From: Erysipelotrichaceae bacterium
GTDB lineage: Bacteria; Bacillota_I; Bacilli_A; Erysipelotrichales; Erysipelotrichaceae
Assembly (NCBI GenBank): GCA_017428765.1
Contig: JAFRQF010000005.1
Coordinates: 119,121 to 183,120, forward strand
Direction: 5' to 3'
DNA length: 64,000 nt
Made by a program: the position numbers and the translations under genes. Below the pieces are notes generated by a model that was not told where the DNA came from, did not search any database, and worked only from the letters and a program-made list of their open reading frames with translations. Positions 23,881 through 31,811 of the stretch are shown here, piece by piece. How positions within the stretch are numbered: the stretch's first letter is position 1; each line of letters begins with the position of its first letter.

Positions 23881-25229
23881 TAAAATAATCCCTGCTCCAT
23901 CATCGCTTCCGCGACTTTTTCAAAACCGGCGATATTGCCTCCGGCGATCAGGTCATAGCCCAGACCGTAACGTTTGGCTGCCTCGACGGATTTGGCATAG
24001 ATGCCTTTCATCATCCTCTTAAGCATAGCATCCACTTCCTCTTCGGTCCAGGAGAGTCTTTCGGAGTTCTGTGACATCTCAAGTGCCGAGACACCGACAC
24101 CGCCGGCATTGACGGCTTTGGAAGGTGCCACGATGATGCCGTTGCTTTTCATATATTCGATCGCTTTGTTGGACGTCGGCATATTGGAGACTTCCAGATA
24201 ATATCTGGCACCGGATGCGACGATCTTTTTCGCTTCTTCCATGCCGACTTCGTTCTGCGTTGCGGCAGGCATATAGATATCGACATCGTCCGCACCCCAG
24301 AAAGTCTGATTCGGATAGAACTCACAGCCGAACCTGTCGGCATAGGACTTCAGATCCTTGGAGTTGGATGCGCGAAGATCCAGGATGAACTGCAGCTTTT
24401 CCGGTGTCGAGATGCCTTCCTCATCGTGGATATAACCGGCGGAACCGGACATATAGGTGACTTTGGCACCTAACTGGGCAGCCTTTTTCATGATGCCCCA
24501 GGACACGTTGCCGTAACCCGATACGGCGATCTTCTTGCCGCCGATGGTGTCATTTTCATGTTTCAGGACTTCCTGCAGGTAGTAGATCGCACCATAGCCT
24601 GTCGCTTCCGGACGGATCAGAGAACCGCCATAGCTCAATCCCTTGCCGGTGATCACGCCGTTTTCAAAGGTACCCTTGAGTCTTCGATACTGGCCATAGA
24701 GGTAGCCGATCTCTCTTGAACCGACACCGATATCGCCGGCCGGAACATCGATGTCCGGTCCGATATAACGGTATAAAGCCGTCATGAAACTCTGACAGAA
24801 ACGCATGATCTCGCCATCGGACTTGCCTGCCGGATCGAAATCACTGCCGCCTTTTGCCCCGCCGATCGGCTGACCGGTCAGCGAGTTCTTGAAGGTCTGT
24901 TCAAAGCCCAAAAACTTGATGAGGCTCTCATTGACGTTGTCACGGAAACGCAGACCGCCTTTGTAAGGACCGATCGCTCCGTTGAACTGGCAGCGATAGC
25001 CCACATTGGTCCTGGTGTTTCCCTGATCATCCGTCCACACGACGCGGAACCTGAACATCCTTTCAGGTTCGACCATACGTCTTAAAAGGTCCGCTTTTTC
25101 ATACTCCGGATGTCTGTCGACGACCGGAGCAATGGAGGTGAACACTTCTTCAACAGTTTGGACGAATTCCGGTTGGTGAGCATATTTGTTTTCCACGTAA
25201 GCAATTACTTCTTCAACATATTTGTTCAT
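23880..25229 (-). CDS. gdhA: NADP-type glutamate dehydrogenase
   Basis: 449 residues, the length of hexameric class I enzymes. It interconverts 2-oxoglutarate plus ammonia and glutamate. Motifs: RCQFNGAIGPYKGGLRF, GGAKGGSDFDPAGKSD with the catalytic Lys, DVPAGDIGVGSREIG, the nucleotide fold VSGYGNVSWGI, and PSKAVNAGGVGVSALEM. GGAGG stands before the ATG at 25229; five more in-frame codons upstream are ignored. NADP specificity is suggested by similarity of length and motifs to the biosynthetic enzyme. It can capture the ammonia released by arginine and nucleoside breakdown nearby. A TATAAT lies about 30 bases upstream. Confidence 0.95.
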   Translation of the reverse strand: MNKYVEEVIAYVENKYAHQPEFVQTVEEVFTSIAPVVDRHPEYEKADLLRRMVEPERMFRFRVVWTDDQGNTRTNVGYRCQFNGAIGPYKGGLRFRDNVNESLIKFLGFEQTFKNSLTGQPIGGAKGGSDFDPAGKSDGEIMRFCQSFMTALYRYIGPDIDVPAGDIGVGSREIGYLYGQYRRLKGTFENGVITGKGLSYGGSLIRPEATGYGAIYYLQEVLKHENDTIGGKKIAVSGYGNVSWGIMKKAAQLGAKVTYMSGSAGYIHDEEGISTPEKLQFILDLRASNSKDLKSYADRFGCEFYPNQTFWGADDVDIYMPAATQNEVGMEEAKKIVASGARYYLEVSNMPTSNKAIEYMKSNGIIVAPSKAVNAGGVGVSALEMSQNSERLSWTEEEVDAMLKRMMKGIYAKSVEAAKRYGLGYDLIAGGNIAGFEKVAEAMMEQGLF

Positions 25230-25304
25230 CGTGTACCTCCGCATCAGATTTATTTGAACATATTATAGCGCAAAATGTTAGAATGATGATACGAGGTTTA
25301 TACT

Positions 25305-25787
25305 ATGGAAAATATTAAGATTCAGATCACGATGGAAAACGGCAAGACGATGAAAGCCGAACTTTATCCGGATGTTGCACCAAAGACGGTCGAAAACTTT
25401 GTCAGTCTTATACAGGACCATTTCTTTGACGGCATCATCTTCCACAGAGTCATCAAAGGCTACATGAACCAGGGCGGCGATCCGACCGGCACCGGCAGGG
25501 GCGGCAGCGAAAATACGATCCCGGGCGAATTCCTTTCCAACGGTTTCATCAATGAGCTCAAACATACCAGAGGCGTCTTATCGATGGCCAGAACGATGGA
25601 TCCGAACTCCGCCTCTTCCCAGTTCTTCATCATGCATGAAGATGCCCCGCACCTGGATGGCCAGTATGCGGCATTCGGCAAGGTATACGAAGGCATCGAG
25701 ACGGTCGATGAGATCGCAAATGTCAGAACGGACTTCCGCGACAAACCGCTGGAACCGCAGCGCATCAGAACGATCGAACTCTTATAA
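25305..25787 (+). CDS. Cyclophilin-type peptidyl-prolyl isomerase
   Basis: 160 residues with the cyclophilin core: TVENFVSLIQDHFFDGIIFHRVI (catalytic Arg in FHRV), MNQGGDPTGTGRGGS, RGVLSMARTMDPNSASSQFFI and HLDGQYAAFGKV. It lacks a signal peptide, so it acts on proline bonds in the cytoplasm. GAGG lies eight bases before the ATG. It is monocistronic, divergent from gdhA, and its stop codon is inside the terminator. Confidence 0.95.
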   Translation: MENIKIQITMENGKTMKAELYPDVAPKTVENFVSLIQDHFFDGIIFHRVIKGYMNQGGDPTGTGRGGSENTIPGEFLSNGFINELKHTRGVLSMARTMDPNSASSQFFIMHEDAPHLDGQYAAFGKVYEGIETVDEIANVRTDFRDKPLEPQRIRTIELL

Positions 25788-25807
25788 GAAGCGAAAGCTT
25801 CTTTTTT
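25786..25807 (+). terminator. Terminator overlapping the cyclophilin stop
   Basis: AAGAAGC-GAAA-GCTTCTT (25786-25803) with a stable GAAA loop and following Ts. The stem begins inside the TAA stop (25785-25787). Confidence 0.9.
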
Positions 25808-25820
25808 TATTTCTTTCAAT

Positions 25821-25846
25821 AAAAAAGAAGATCTTCCGATCTTCTT
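25821..25846 (-). terminator. Terminator of the importer/aldo-keto reductase operon
   Basis: Minus strand AAGAAGATC-GGAA-GATCTTCTT (25825-25846) followed by TTTT. The stem overlaps the TAA stop at 25845-25847. It stands back to back with the cyclophilin terminator. Confidence 0.9.
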
Positions 25847-26801
25847 AATTGCGTATCTCAGCAGCTGCTTTTTCTAAGATCTGCTTTTCTTCATCGCTCA
25901 TCTGCCAATCCAGAGCATCGCAATTCATCTTTGCATGGCGGGGCTTGCTGCAGCCGACAAGGGATGTCGAAACATATGACAGATCCGCCGTATAGTTGAT
26001 CGCCACTTCCCCGACGTTCACATTATGATCTGCCGCGATCATATCCATGACATTCAGTAATGACATCGTCTTTTCAAAACGTTCCGGTCTGAAGAACGGA
26101 TAGAAGTTCAATCGCATGTCATCCGATGCGAATTCCGGCATCGTCCGATACGCACCCGTCAGGATACCGCCGCCCAAAGCCCCATAGGCCATCGTCGCGA
26201 CACCGAGATCGGCATACTTCTTCAGGTTCCGGCTCCACTTGTCCTCGAGCAGTGAAAACTGGTATTGGGCAAAATCGAGCGCTCCGGTCTCATAGAAGGT
26301 GTCGATCTGATCGTTTTCGAAGTTGCAGATACCAGAAAAGCGGATCTTTCCTTCCTGCTTGAGCTGTTTGAGGGCTTGTGCCGTTTCTTCAAACGGCGTG
26401 TTGACATCCGGCCAGTGGATGAGCAGCACATCGAGGCGGTCGGTCTCAAGCCTCGTCAGAGATTCTTCTACCTGCTGTAAGATCATCTTAGGCGAAGAGT
26501 CACGCACGGGACCGTCCTTGCCGAAACCCGTCGCTTTCTTTCTGGTGATGCCGCATTTGGAGACCAGGAAGACTTTGTCTCTGATCCCTTTCAGAGCTTT
26601 TCCGACGATCTGCTCGGAATGGCCCAGCCCATAGACCGGGGCCGTATCGATGAGATTGACACCGCGGTCCACCATATAGCGGATCGTATCGATAGACTCT
26701 TCGTCTTTGACATCGCCCCAGCCGGCAGCGCCGATCCCCCAGGTACCTAAGGCGATCGATGAGATCTCGATATCGAGTTTTTCGATCTTTTTGTACTTCA
26801 T
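25845..26801 (-). CDS. Aldo/keto reductase
   Basis: 318 residues, (beta/alpha)8 NADPH-dependent oxidoreductase. The family markers are LGTWGIG at residue 18, NLIDTAPVYGLGHSE with catalytic Asp and Tyr, KVFLVSKCG with catalytic Lys, and LLIHWPDVNTP with the His. GGGILTG and LVGCSKPRHA belong to the cofactor region. It resembles the YajO/general-stress group. It is the last gene of a five-gene operon that begins with an ABC binding protein and has its own AAGGAG. Substrate is unknown; it may reduce an aldehyde or ketone derived from the imported compound. Confidence 0.9.
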   Translation of the reverse strand: MKYKKIEKLDIEISSIALGTWGIGAAGWGDVKDEESIDTIRYMVDRGVNLIDTAPVYGLGHSEQIVGKALKGIRDKVFLVSKCGITRKKATGFGKDGPVRDSSPKMILQQVEESLTRLETDRLDVLLIHWPDVNTPFEETAQALKQLKQEGKIRFSGICNFENDQIDTFYETGALDFAQYQFSLLEDKWSRNLKKYADLGVATMAYGALGGGILTGAYRTMPEFASDDMRLNFYPFFRPERFEKTMSLLNVMDMIAADHNVNVGEVAINYTADLSYVSTSLVGCSKPRHAKMNCDALDWQMSDEEKQILEKAAAEIRN

Positions 26802-26802
26802 A

Positions 26803-27444
26803 TCATTGATCTCCTTTTCTGTAGTTCATCTGCTTCTTTTTGAAACGATATTTTTGCAGCATCTCGGGAATGATCTGCCAGTGCAGGAACGTGATCACGC
26901 CGGGAAGCACCAGGATGAAGGGCCTTAAAAGCACGACAGCCACAACGCAGGAGGCGATCGTCAGTCCCAGCAATGAAAGAGATTCCTTCAGACAGCCAAA
27001 GGCCATATTCAAAGCTTCCGATATGGCTTCAAAAGTCTTTGATACCATGTCTTGCGAGATGAGTATCCATACGCAGGTCAGTTCAAATACGACCATCATC
27101 AGCAGAGAAAACGATGCCGCCTGGCCGATATAGTCCAAGGTCGAAGAACCGGTGCGGTAGTAGACCAGATCCCAGATGAAGATGGCGATGAAGACCAGAT
27201 GCAGGACAAAGACCTTCGTGGAAAGAAGGAAACGCTCTTTGAATGTCCTGAAAAACGGACGCAGCACCTTGTCGTTATCTTCGATCAGATACTCGCCCAT
27301 CGCTTCATACAAGGCGGTGAAGGAAGCACCGATGCTGATCACCGGGATGCAGCAAAGCAGGCAGAAAAAACCAAGCAGGACGATATTGCTCAACCGTCCT
27401 GCCCATCTGCTCAGTTTGTTTTCAAAAGAATCCGGCTCCATCAT
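26803..27444 (-). CDS. DUF624 (YesL-like) membrane protein
   Basis: 213 residues with about five membrane segments. The YesL pattern is clear: a Trp-containing amphipathic start, SNIVLLGFFCLLCCIPVISIGAS, and ALYEAMGEYL. YesL-type genes are commonly found beside ABC importers for sugars, usually with unknown function. Two consecutive ATGs begin the gene, overlapping the stop of the upstream ATPase gene, so it is translationally coupled. Its presence next to an FbpABC-like set is a mild argument that the imported substrate is a carbohydrate derivative and not iron. Confidence 0.85.
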   Translation of the reverse strand: MMEPDSFENKLSRWAGRLSNIVLLGFFCLLCCIPVISIGASFTALYEAMGEYLIEDNDKVLRPFFRTFKERFLLSTKVFVLHLVFIAIFIWDLVYYRTGSSTLDYIGQAASFSLLMMVVFELTCVWILISQDMVSKTFEAISEALNMAFGCLKESLSLLGLTIASCVVAVVLLRPFILVLPGVITFLHWQIIPEMLQKYRFKKKQMNYRKGDQ

Positions 27445-28553
27445 TCAACGATCTCAAGTGAGCCTAAAGACAGATTCTTCTCGCTCTCCTTATCGAAGAG
27501 GACGTACTTGTTTCCTTCGAAATTGAAGTGCTCGACGGAATCCATCGCAAAGTCGACGGAACCGAAAGCGACCGCGGATAACGTGACATCGCCGACACCC
27601 AAGGAAAGTGTGGTCTCCATGCCGGATGGCAGAGAGGAGATGACTCTTGACTCGATGCCTTCTTCAGTGATCTTGACGAATTCCGGACGAATGCCTAAGA
27701 CATAGTCACCGTCTTTGAGTTCGATCGGATCGTTCGGTGTGAAGCGGACATTGAAGTGATCGTTGTTGAGAAGCAGAGAATCACCGTCTTTGACACCTTT
27801 GACGTTGACGAAGTTCATGGACGGGTTGCCCATGAAGTCGGCACAGAAGATGTTTGCCGGATCGCCATAAAGTTCAAGCGGCGGGCAATACTGCTGTAAG
27901 ATGCCCAGCTTGATCAAAGCGACCTTGGTGGACAGCGTCATGGCTTCCGACTGGTCGTGCGTGACATAGACGAAGGTGGAATCCGTCGTCTTGTGCAGTC
28001 TCTTGAGCTCGGCACGCATGTCGTTACGAAGTTTCGCATCGAGGTTGGACAGCGGCTCATCCATCAGTAAGACCTTTGGATTCGGTGCCAGGGTCCTGGC
28101 GATGGCGACACGCTGCTGCTGACCGCCGGAGAGCTCCGCCGGATAGCGGTTCATGTATTCTTCGATACGCATGGTCTTGCAGATCTCTTTGACACGTGCA
28201 TCGATCTTGTCTTTCGGCCATTTCATATTCTCCAGACCGAAGGAGATGTTCTTATAGACCGTCATGTGCGGCCACAAAGCGTAATTCTGGAAAAGGAAAC
28301 CGACATTTCGCTTGTCCGGAGACAGGTTGATGCCTTTCTCATCCGAGAAGACGCATTCATCATCGAAATAGATCTCACCTTCCGTCGGTGTTTCCAGACC
28401 TGCGATCATACGTAAAGTCGTCGTCTTGCCGCAGCCTGACGGGCCCAGCAGTGAGACGAATTCACCGTTTTTGATCTCCATGTTGAGTTTATCGACGGCT
28501 AAAGATCCTTTGCCGAATTTCTTTGTGATATTGACTAATTTGATTGTTGGCAT
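27441..28553 (-). CDS. ABC importer ATPase (PotA/FbpC/UgpC type)
   Basis: 370 residues. The ATPase domain has LLGPSGCGKTTTLR (Walker A), LSGGQQQRVAIART (signature), VLLMDEPLSNLD (Walker B) and YVTHDQSEAM (switch His). The C-terminal 130 residues form TOBE-like beta strands (YVLGIRPEFVKI), a regulatory region in this class. It energises the permease encoded just upstream. AGGAGG precedes the ATG by seven bases. The sequence cannot separate ferric iron, polyamine and sugar-phosphate substrates. Confidence 0.92.
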   Translation of the reverse strand: MPTIKLVNITKKFGKGSLAVDKLNMEIKNGEFVSLLGPSGCGKTTTLRMIAGLETPTEGEIYFDDECVFSDEKGINLSPDKRNVGFLFQNYALWPHMTVYKNISFGLENMKWPKDKIDARVKEICKTMRIEEYMNRYPAELSGGQQQRVAIARTLAPNPKVLLMDEPLSNLDAKLRNDMRAELKRLHKTTDSTFVYVTHDQSEAMTLSTKVALIKLGILQQYCPPLELYGDPANIFCADFMGNPSMNFVNVKGVKDGDSLLLNNDHFNVRFTPNDPIELKDGDYVLGIRPEFVKITEEGIESRVISSLPSGMETTLSLGVGDVTLSAVAFGSVDFAMDSVEHFNFEGNKYVLFDKESEKNLSLGSLEIVE

Positions 28554-28557
28554 GATT

Positions 28558-30351
28558 TTATCCTCCTACACCCTTTTCGATGGAAGCTCCGGTCAGCTTT
28601 TCAACGGTAAAGTTGATCAGCAGTACGACGATGATGATCAGCAGGTTGACCGCATTGGAGAACTGCGTGTACCCTTTCTCATCATAGAACAGTAACAGTG
28701 TCGTCAATACTCTGTTGTTTGCCGTGACCAGGATGACGAACAGTGACAGTTCTCTCATCGCGGAAATAAACGGCAATAAGTAACCGGAGACGATCGTCGT
28801 CTTTTCGATCGGAATGATGATGCGCGTCATGCGCTTGAGCCAAGGAACGCCCATGATGATACCGGCTTCCTCGATCTCAGGCGAGAGCTGCAGCATCGAG
28901 TTGACACCGCTTCTTGAAGCCATCGGCAGATACTTGATGGTACCGATCAGAGCCAGTATCGCAAAGCTTCCGTATAAGGAAGGGATGATACCGTGCTTTG
29001 TCGCAAACATCGACAGGTAGATCGCCGAGAAGGCCATCGAAGGGATCAGGTATGGAATAAAGGTCAGGTTCTCAACGACCTGCGATAAGAAGCTGCCTCT
29101 TCTGCGTACGATACTGTAACCGGCCAGGAAACCCAATGTTCCTGCGCCTAAGGCACAGGTGAAGGCCAGCCTTAAAGAGTTCCACAGCGTGCGGTAAACT
29201 TCCGCATTGCGCAAGATACCGGATTCCGATTGCCAGGTGTCGTGTCCCTGTGCCTGACCGATCCAGAAGGACAGCGTCAGGTTGTTGAAATCATAGACAC
29301 CGGTGTATGACAGTAAGGATTCAAGTGCGAAAGTCACCAGAGGGATGACCGACATGCACATGACGACGATGAAGGCAACGATCGATACCGGCGTCCTCCA
29401 GATGCCCAGATGGAATATGGAGATGTTCGCCGACTTGCCGGTGACCGTCGCGTAGGATTTACGGTTGCCGATCAGACGCTGGTTGACGAACATGATGATG
29501 ACCGAGATCAGGATCATGATCATCGCCAGGATGTAACCGACACCCGGATTGGTGCCGTTGATCGAGGCGTACAGTTCCGTCGTCAATACGTAATATCGTA
29601 CCGGCAGACCCAGGAACTGCGGTGTGGCAAACGATGCCATTGCGCCGGAGAAGACCAGGATGATGGTCGACAATACCGCCGGCATGACGATCGGGATCGT
29701 GATGCGAAGGAACATCCTTAATCGGCTGGTCTTGAGGATGATGGCCGCCTCTTCCAGGTTGGCATCCATGTTATGTAAGATACCGCCGATCAGGATATAG
29801 GCGAATGGCGCATAATGCATACCGGTAACGATGATGATCGGAAATTCGCCATAGGCAAACCAGGTCGGCACCGTTATCCCGGTAAAGGAATGAAAGATAC
29901 CGTTGGATCCGGTGATTTCAATGTTCTTGAAGAAGTTCTTCCAGGCAAGACCCAGGGTCCAGCTTGGCATGATGTACGGGAAGATGAACAGCTTGGTGAG
30001 CAGTTTCTTCCAGCGCATGTCACTTCTTGAGACCAGCCAGGCGAAGGATCCGCCGATCAGTATCGAAACCACACAAGCCCAGGCAGAGGTCACGATCGAA
30101 TGTTTCAAAGGATCCCAAAGCAGTGACTTGGAGAACTGGGCACCGAAAAGGCGCTTCCAGTGATATGTCGTAAACGTTCCGACTGCCTGATGGACCCTGG
30201 ATTTTTCAGCGGAATGAACGATGAAGGTATCCCTGACGATAGAGATCAAAGGGATGACCACCAGGAAAGACAGGACGATCAGAAACGCTATCAGAAGGAT
30301 ATTGTAAGGTTTGCTGAAAAAGGTCTTGATCCTGTTCCAACGTTTTTTCAT
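28558..30351 (-). CDS. ABC importer permease, fused two-domain (FbpB-type)
   Basis: 597 residues with two consecutive BPD_transp_1 domains, about 12 membrane segments, and a short loop between the halves near residue 300. Each half carries an EAA-like cytoplasmic loop: NLEEAAIILKTSRLRMFLRI in the first and EIEEAGIIMGVPWLKRMTRI in the second, where the ATPase docks. A single-polypeptide double permease is typical of the ferric (FbpB/SfuB) and aminoethylphosphonate import families. It begins with AAGGAGG. A hairpin with a T-run lies between the binding-protein gene and this one and should lower permease expression relative to the binding protein. Confidence 0.9.
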   Translation of the reverse strand: MKKRWNRIKTFFSKPYNILLIAFLIVLSFLVVIPLISIVRDTFIVHSAEKSRVHQAVGTFTTYHWKRLFGAQFSKSLLWDPLKHSIVTSAWACVVSILIGGSFAWLVSRSDMRWKKLLTKLFIFPYIMPSWTLGLAWKNFFKNIEITGSNGIFHSFTGITVPTWFAYGEFPIIIVTGMHYAPFAYILIGGILHNMDANLEEAAIILKTSRLRMFLRITIPIVMPAVLSTIILVFSGAMASFATPQFLGLPVRYYVLTTELYASINGTNPGVGYILAMIMILISVIIMFVNQRLIGNRKSYATVTGKSANISIFHLGIWRTPVSIVAFIVVMCMSVIPLVTFALESLLSYTGVYDFNNLTLSFWIGQAQGHDTWQSESGILRNAEVYRTLWNSLRLAFTCALGAGTLGFLAGYSIVRRRGSFLSQVVENLTFIPYLIPSMAFSAIYLSMFATKHGIIPSLYGSFAILALIGTIKYLPMASRSGVNSMLQLSPEIEEAGIIMGVPWLKRMTRIIIPIEKTTIVSGYLLPFISAMRELSLFVILVTANNRVLTTLLLFYDEKGYTQFSNAVNLLIIIVVLLINFTVEKLTGASIEKGVGG

Positions 30352-30370
30352 ATTCTTCCTCCTTTTCTAA

Positions 30371-30404
30371 GAAAAAAGGAGCCGGGCCAACGCCCAAGCC
30401 CCTT
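30371..30404 (-). terminator. Intra-operon terminator between binding protein and permease
   Basis: Minus strand stem AAGGGGC..GGGC/GCCC..CTCCTT with a GTTG loop (30376-30404), then TTTTTTC. It sits between the binding-protein stop (30431) and the permease start (30351) and suits differential expression by partial read-through. Confidence 0.75.
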
Positions 30405-30430
30405 TCAAACAGATTATGTTTCAGAAATGA

Positions 30431-31672
30431 TTATTTGATCAGCTGGATGAAGTCTTCGACATCAGCTCTGTATTCAGCTGCCTGTTCAGGATCTTCCTGG
30501 ACAAGGATCTTCTTCCATTCGACAACAGACATATCACCGTCTGCGACCGGGTTGGAAGTATTTCCGGAGTAATCACCGTATCTGCCCTGCATACCTTTGT
30601 ATACAGAACCGTCAGCGATCGTCAGTTCACCATCGCCATACCAGCCTTCCGGTGAATATAACCAGATCAGGAATGCCTTAGCCAGTTCAGGGTTGTCGGC
30701 ATTTGCGACCTGCAGACCGTAGATCGGATAAATGAAGCCGGCGAACGGAGCAACTTCGTCCTTGGCATACAGCAATCTGTAAGAACCGTTTTCTAACTGA
30801 TCACCGCGGGACTTCAGATACTTGTTCAGAGTCAGAAGACCGGACTGCGGTTTTTCAGCAGCTGCGATATCCTTAGCGATCGTGGAGTCGGATGAACCGA
30901 GCATCATTTCGTTGGCATACAGCATCTTGATGAACTGGTAGCCGGCATTCGGGCAGTCTTCGTCGAGGACGAGATCCTGTCCGTAGTATTCTTTATAAGC
31001 TGCTTCAAGCTTAGCTGCATTCTCTTCGGAAGTCAGGTTGACTAAGAAGTTCATGTTGACGCCTTCCGTAGTCGGATCCTTCATCCAGAATGCACCCTTG
31101 TTGGCAGGGTCAGTTGCATACCAGAGGTTCGTGATATCGCCTTCGTTGTAAGTGTTGTCAGAACCGTTGTTGTACATGACGACTTTGTTGCAGTAGTCCC
31201 AGACAAGCAGAGGTTCACAATCCTCACCGACGAGGTCCTTGATCTCCTGGTTGTACCAGTTGTAGACATAACCTTCTTCAACGAGGTCAGTTAAGACACG
31301 TCCGCCATCCTGAATGAAGATGATATCAGCGCCGGAAACGCCTTCCTTGACTTCCTGAGCGACCTGTGTGATCTGTTCGGTATCACCGACCTGTGTTCCT
31401 TCGTATTCGATTTCCGGAGCATACTTCTTCATGAATGCTTCCAGAGCAGTAACAGTAACGGAGTGCGTTGAGTAGATCGTCAGCTTGTTTCCGTTAGCGA
31501 TACCGGCAGCCAGCAGTTCGTCGAATGTTTCTGCTGAAGTTTCAGCTGCAGGTTCCTCGGCAGGTGTTTCAGCCGGTGTTTCAGCCGGAGTTTCTCCGCC
31601 GCCGTTAGATGAGCAAGCCGCAAGAGACAGGCACATCAGGACTGCCATTAATAATGCGAGTAACTTTTTCAT
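30431..31672 (-). CDS. ABC importer substrate-binding lipoprotein (FbpA-like)
   Basis: 413 residues. Signal peptide MKKLLALLMAVLMCLSLAAC with lipobox LAAC, then a repetitive linker of ETPA units (ETPAETPAETPAEEPAAET). The binding domain follows: NKLTIYSTHSVTVTALEAF and ADIIFIQDGGRV near the start resemble FbpA/Fe(III)- or putrescine-type binding proteins. The frame extends 34 codons upstream, but GAAGGAG before the ATG at 31672 and the signal peptide fix the start. It is the first gene of the importer operon. The Tyr pair that binds iron in FbpA is not evident, so the ligand is left open. Confidence 0.88.
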   Translation of the reverse strand: MKKLLALLMAVLMCLSLAACSSNGGGETPAETPAETPAEEPAAETSAETFDELLAAGIANGNKLTIYSTHSVTVTALEAFMKKYAPEIEYEGTQVGDTEQITQVAQEVKEGVSGADIIFIQDGGRVLTDLVEEGYVYNWYNQEIKDLVGEDCEPLLVWDYCNKVVMYNNGSDNTYNEGDITNLWYATDPANKGAFWMKDPTTEGVNMNFLVNLTSEENAAKLEAAYKEYYGQDLVLDEDCPNAGYQFIKMLYANEMMLGSSDSTIAKDIAAAEKPQSGLLTLNKYLKSRGDQLENGSYRLLYAKDEVAPFAGFIYPIYGLQVANADNPELAKAFLIWLYSPEGWYGDGELTIADGSVYKGMQGRYGDYSGNTSNPVADGDMSVVEWKKILVQEDPEQAAEYRADVEDFIQLIK

Positions 31673-31781
31673 TTTTTCTCCTTCTTCAGAAAGCAATGTA
31701 ACCGCTTCCTTACTTCTATATTTTAACCCTTTGTATTTTACCGTTTCAAGAAAATACACCCAGCTTGTTACCATAATTAAA

Positions 31782-31809
31782 AGGATATTACCATTTCTGA
31801 TAATATCCT
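31782..31809 (-). terminator. Terminator after ABC exporter gene
   Basis: Minus strand AGGATATTA/TAATATCCT (31782-31790 with 31801-31809) followed by TTTAATT, two bases past the stop at 31812. Confidence 0.85.
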
Positions 31810-31811
31810 GA

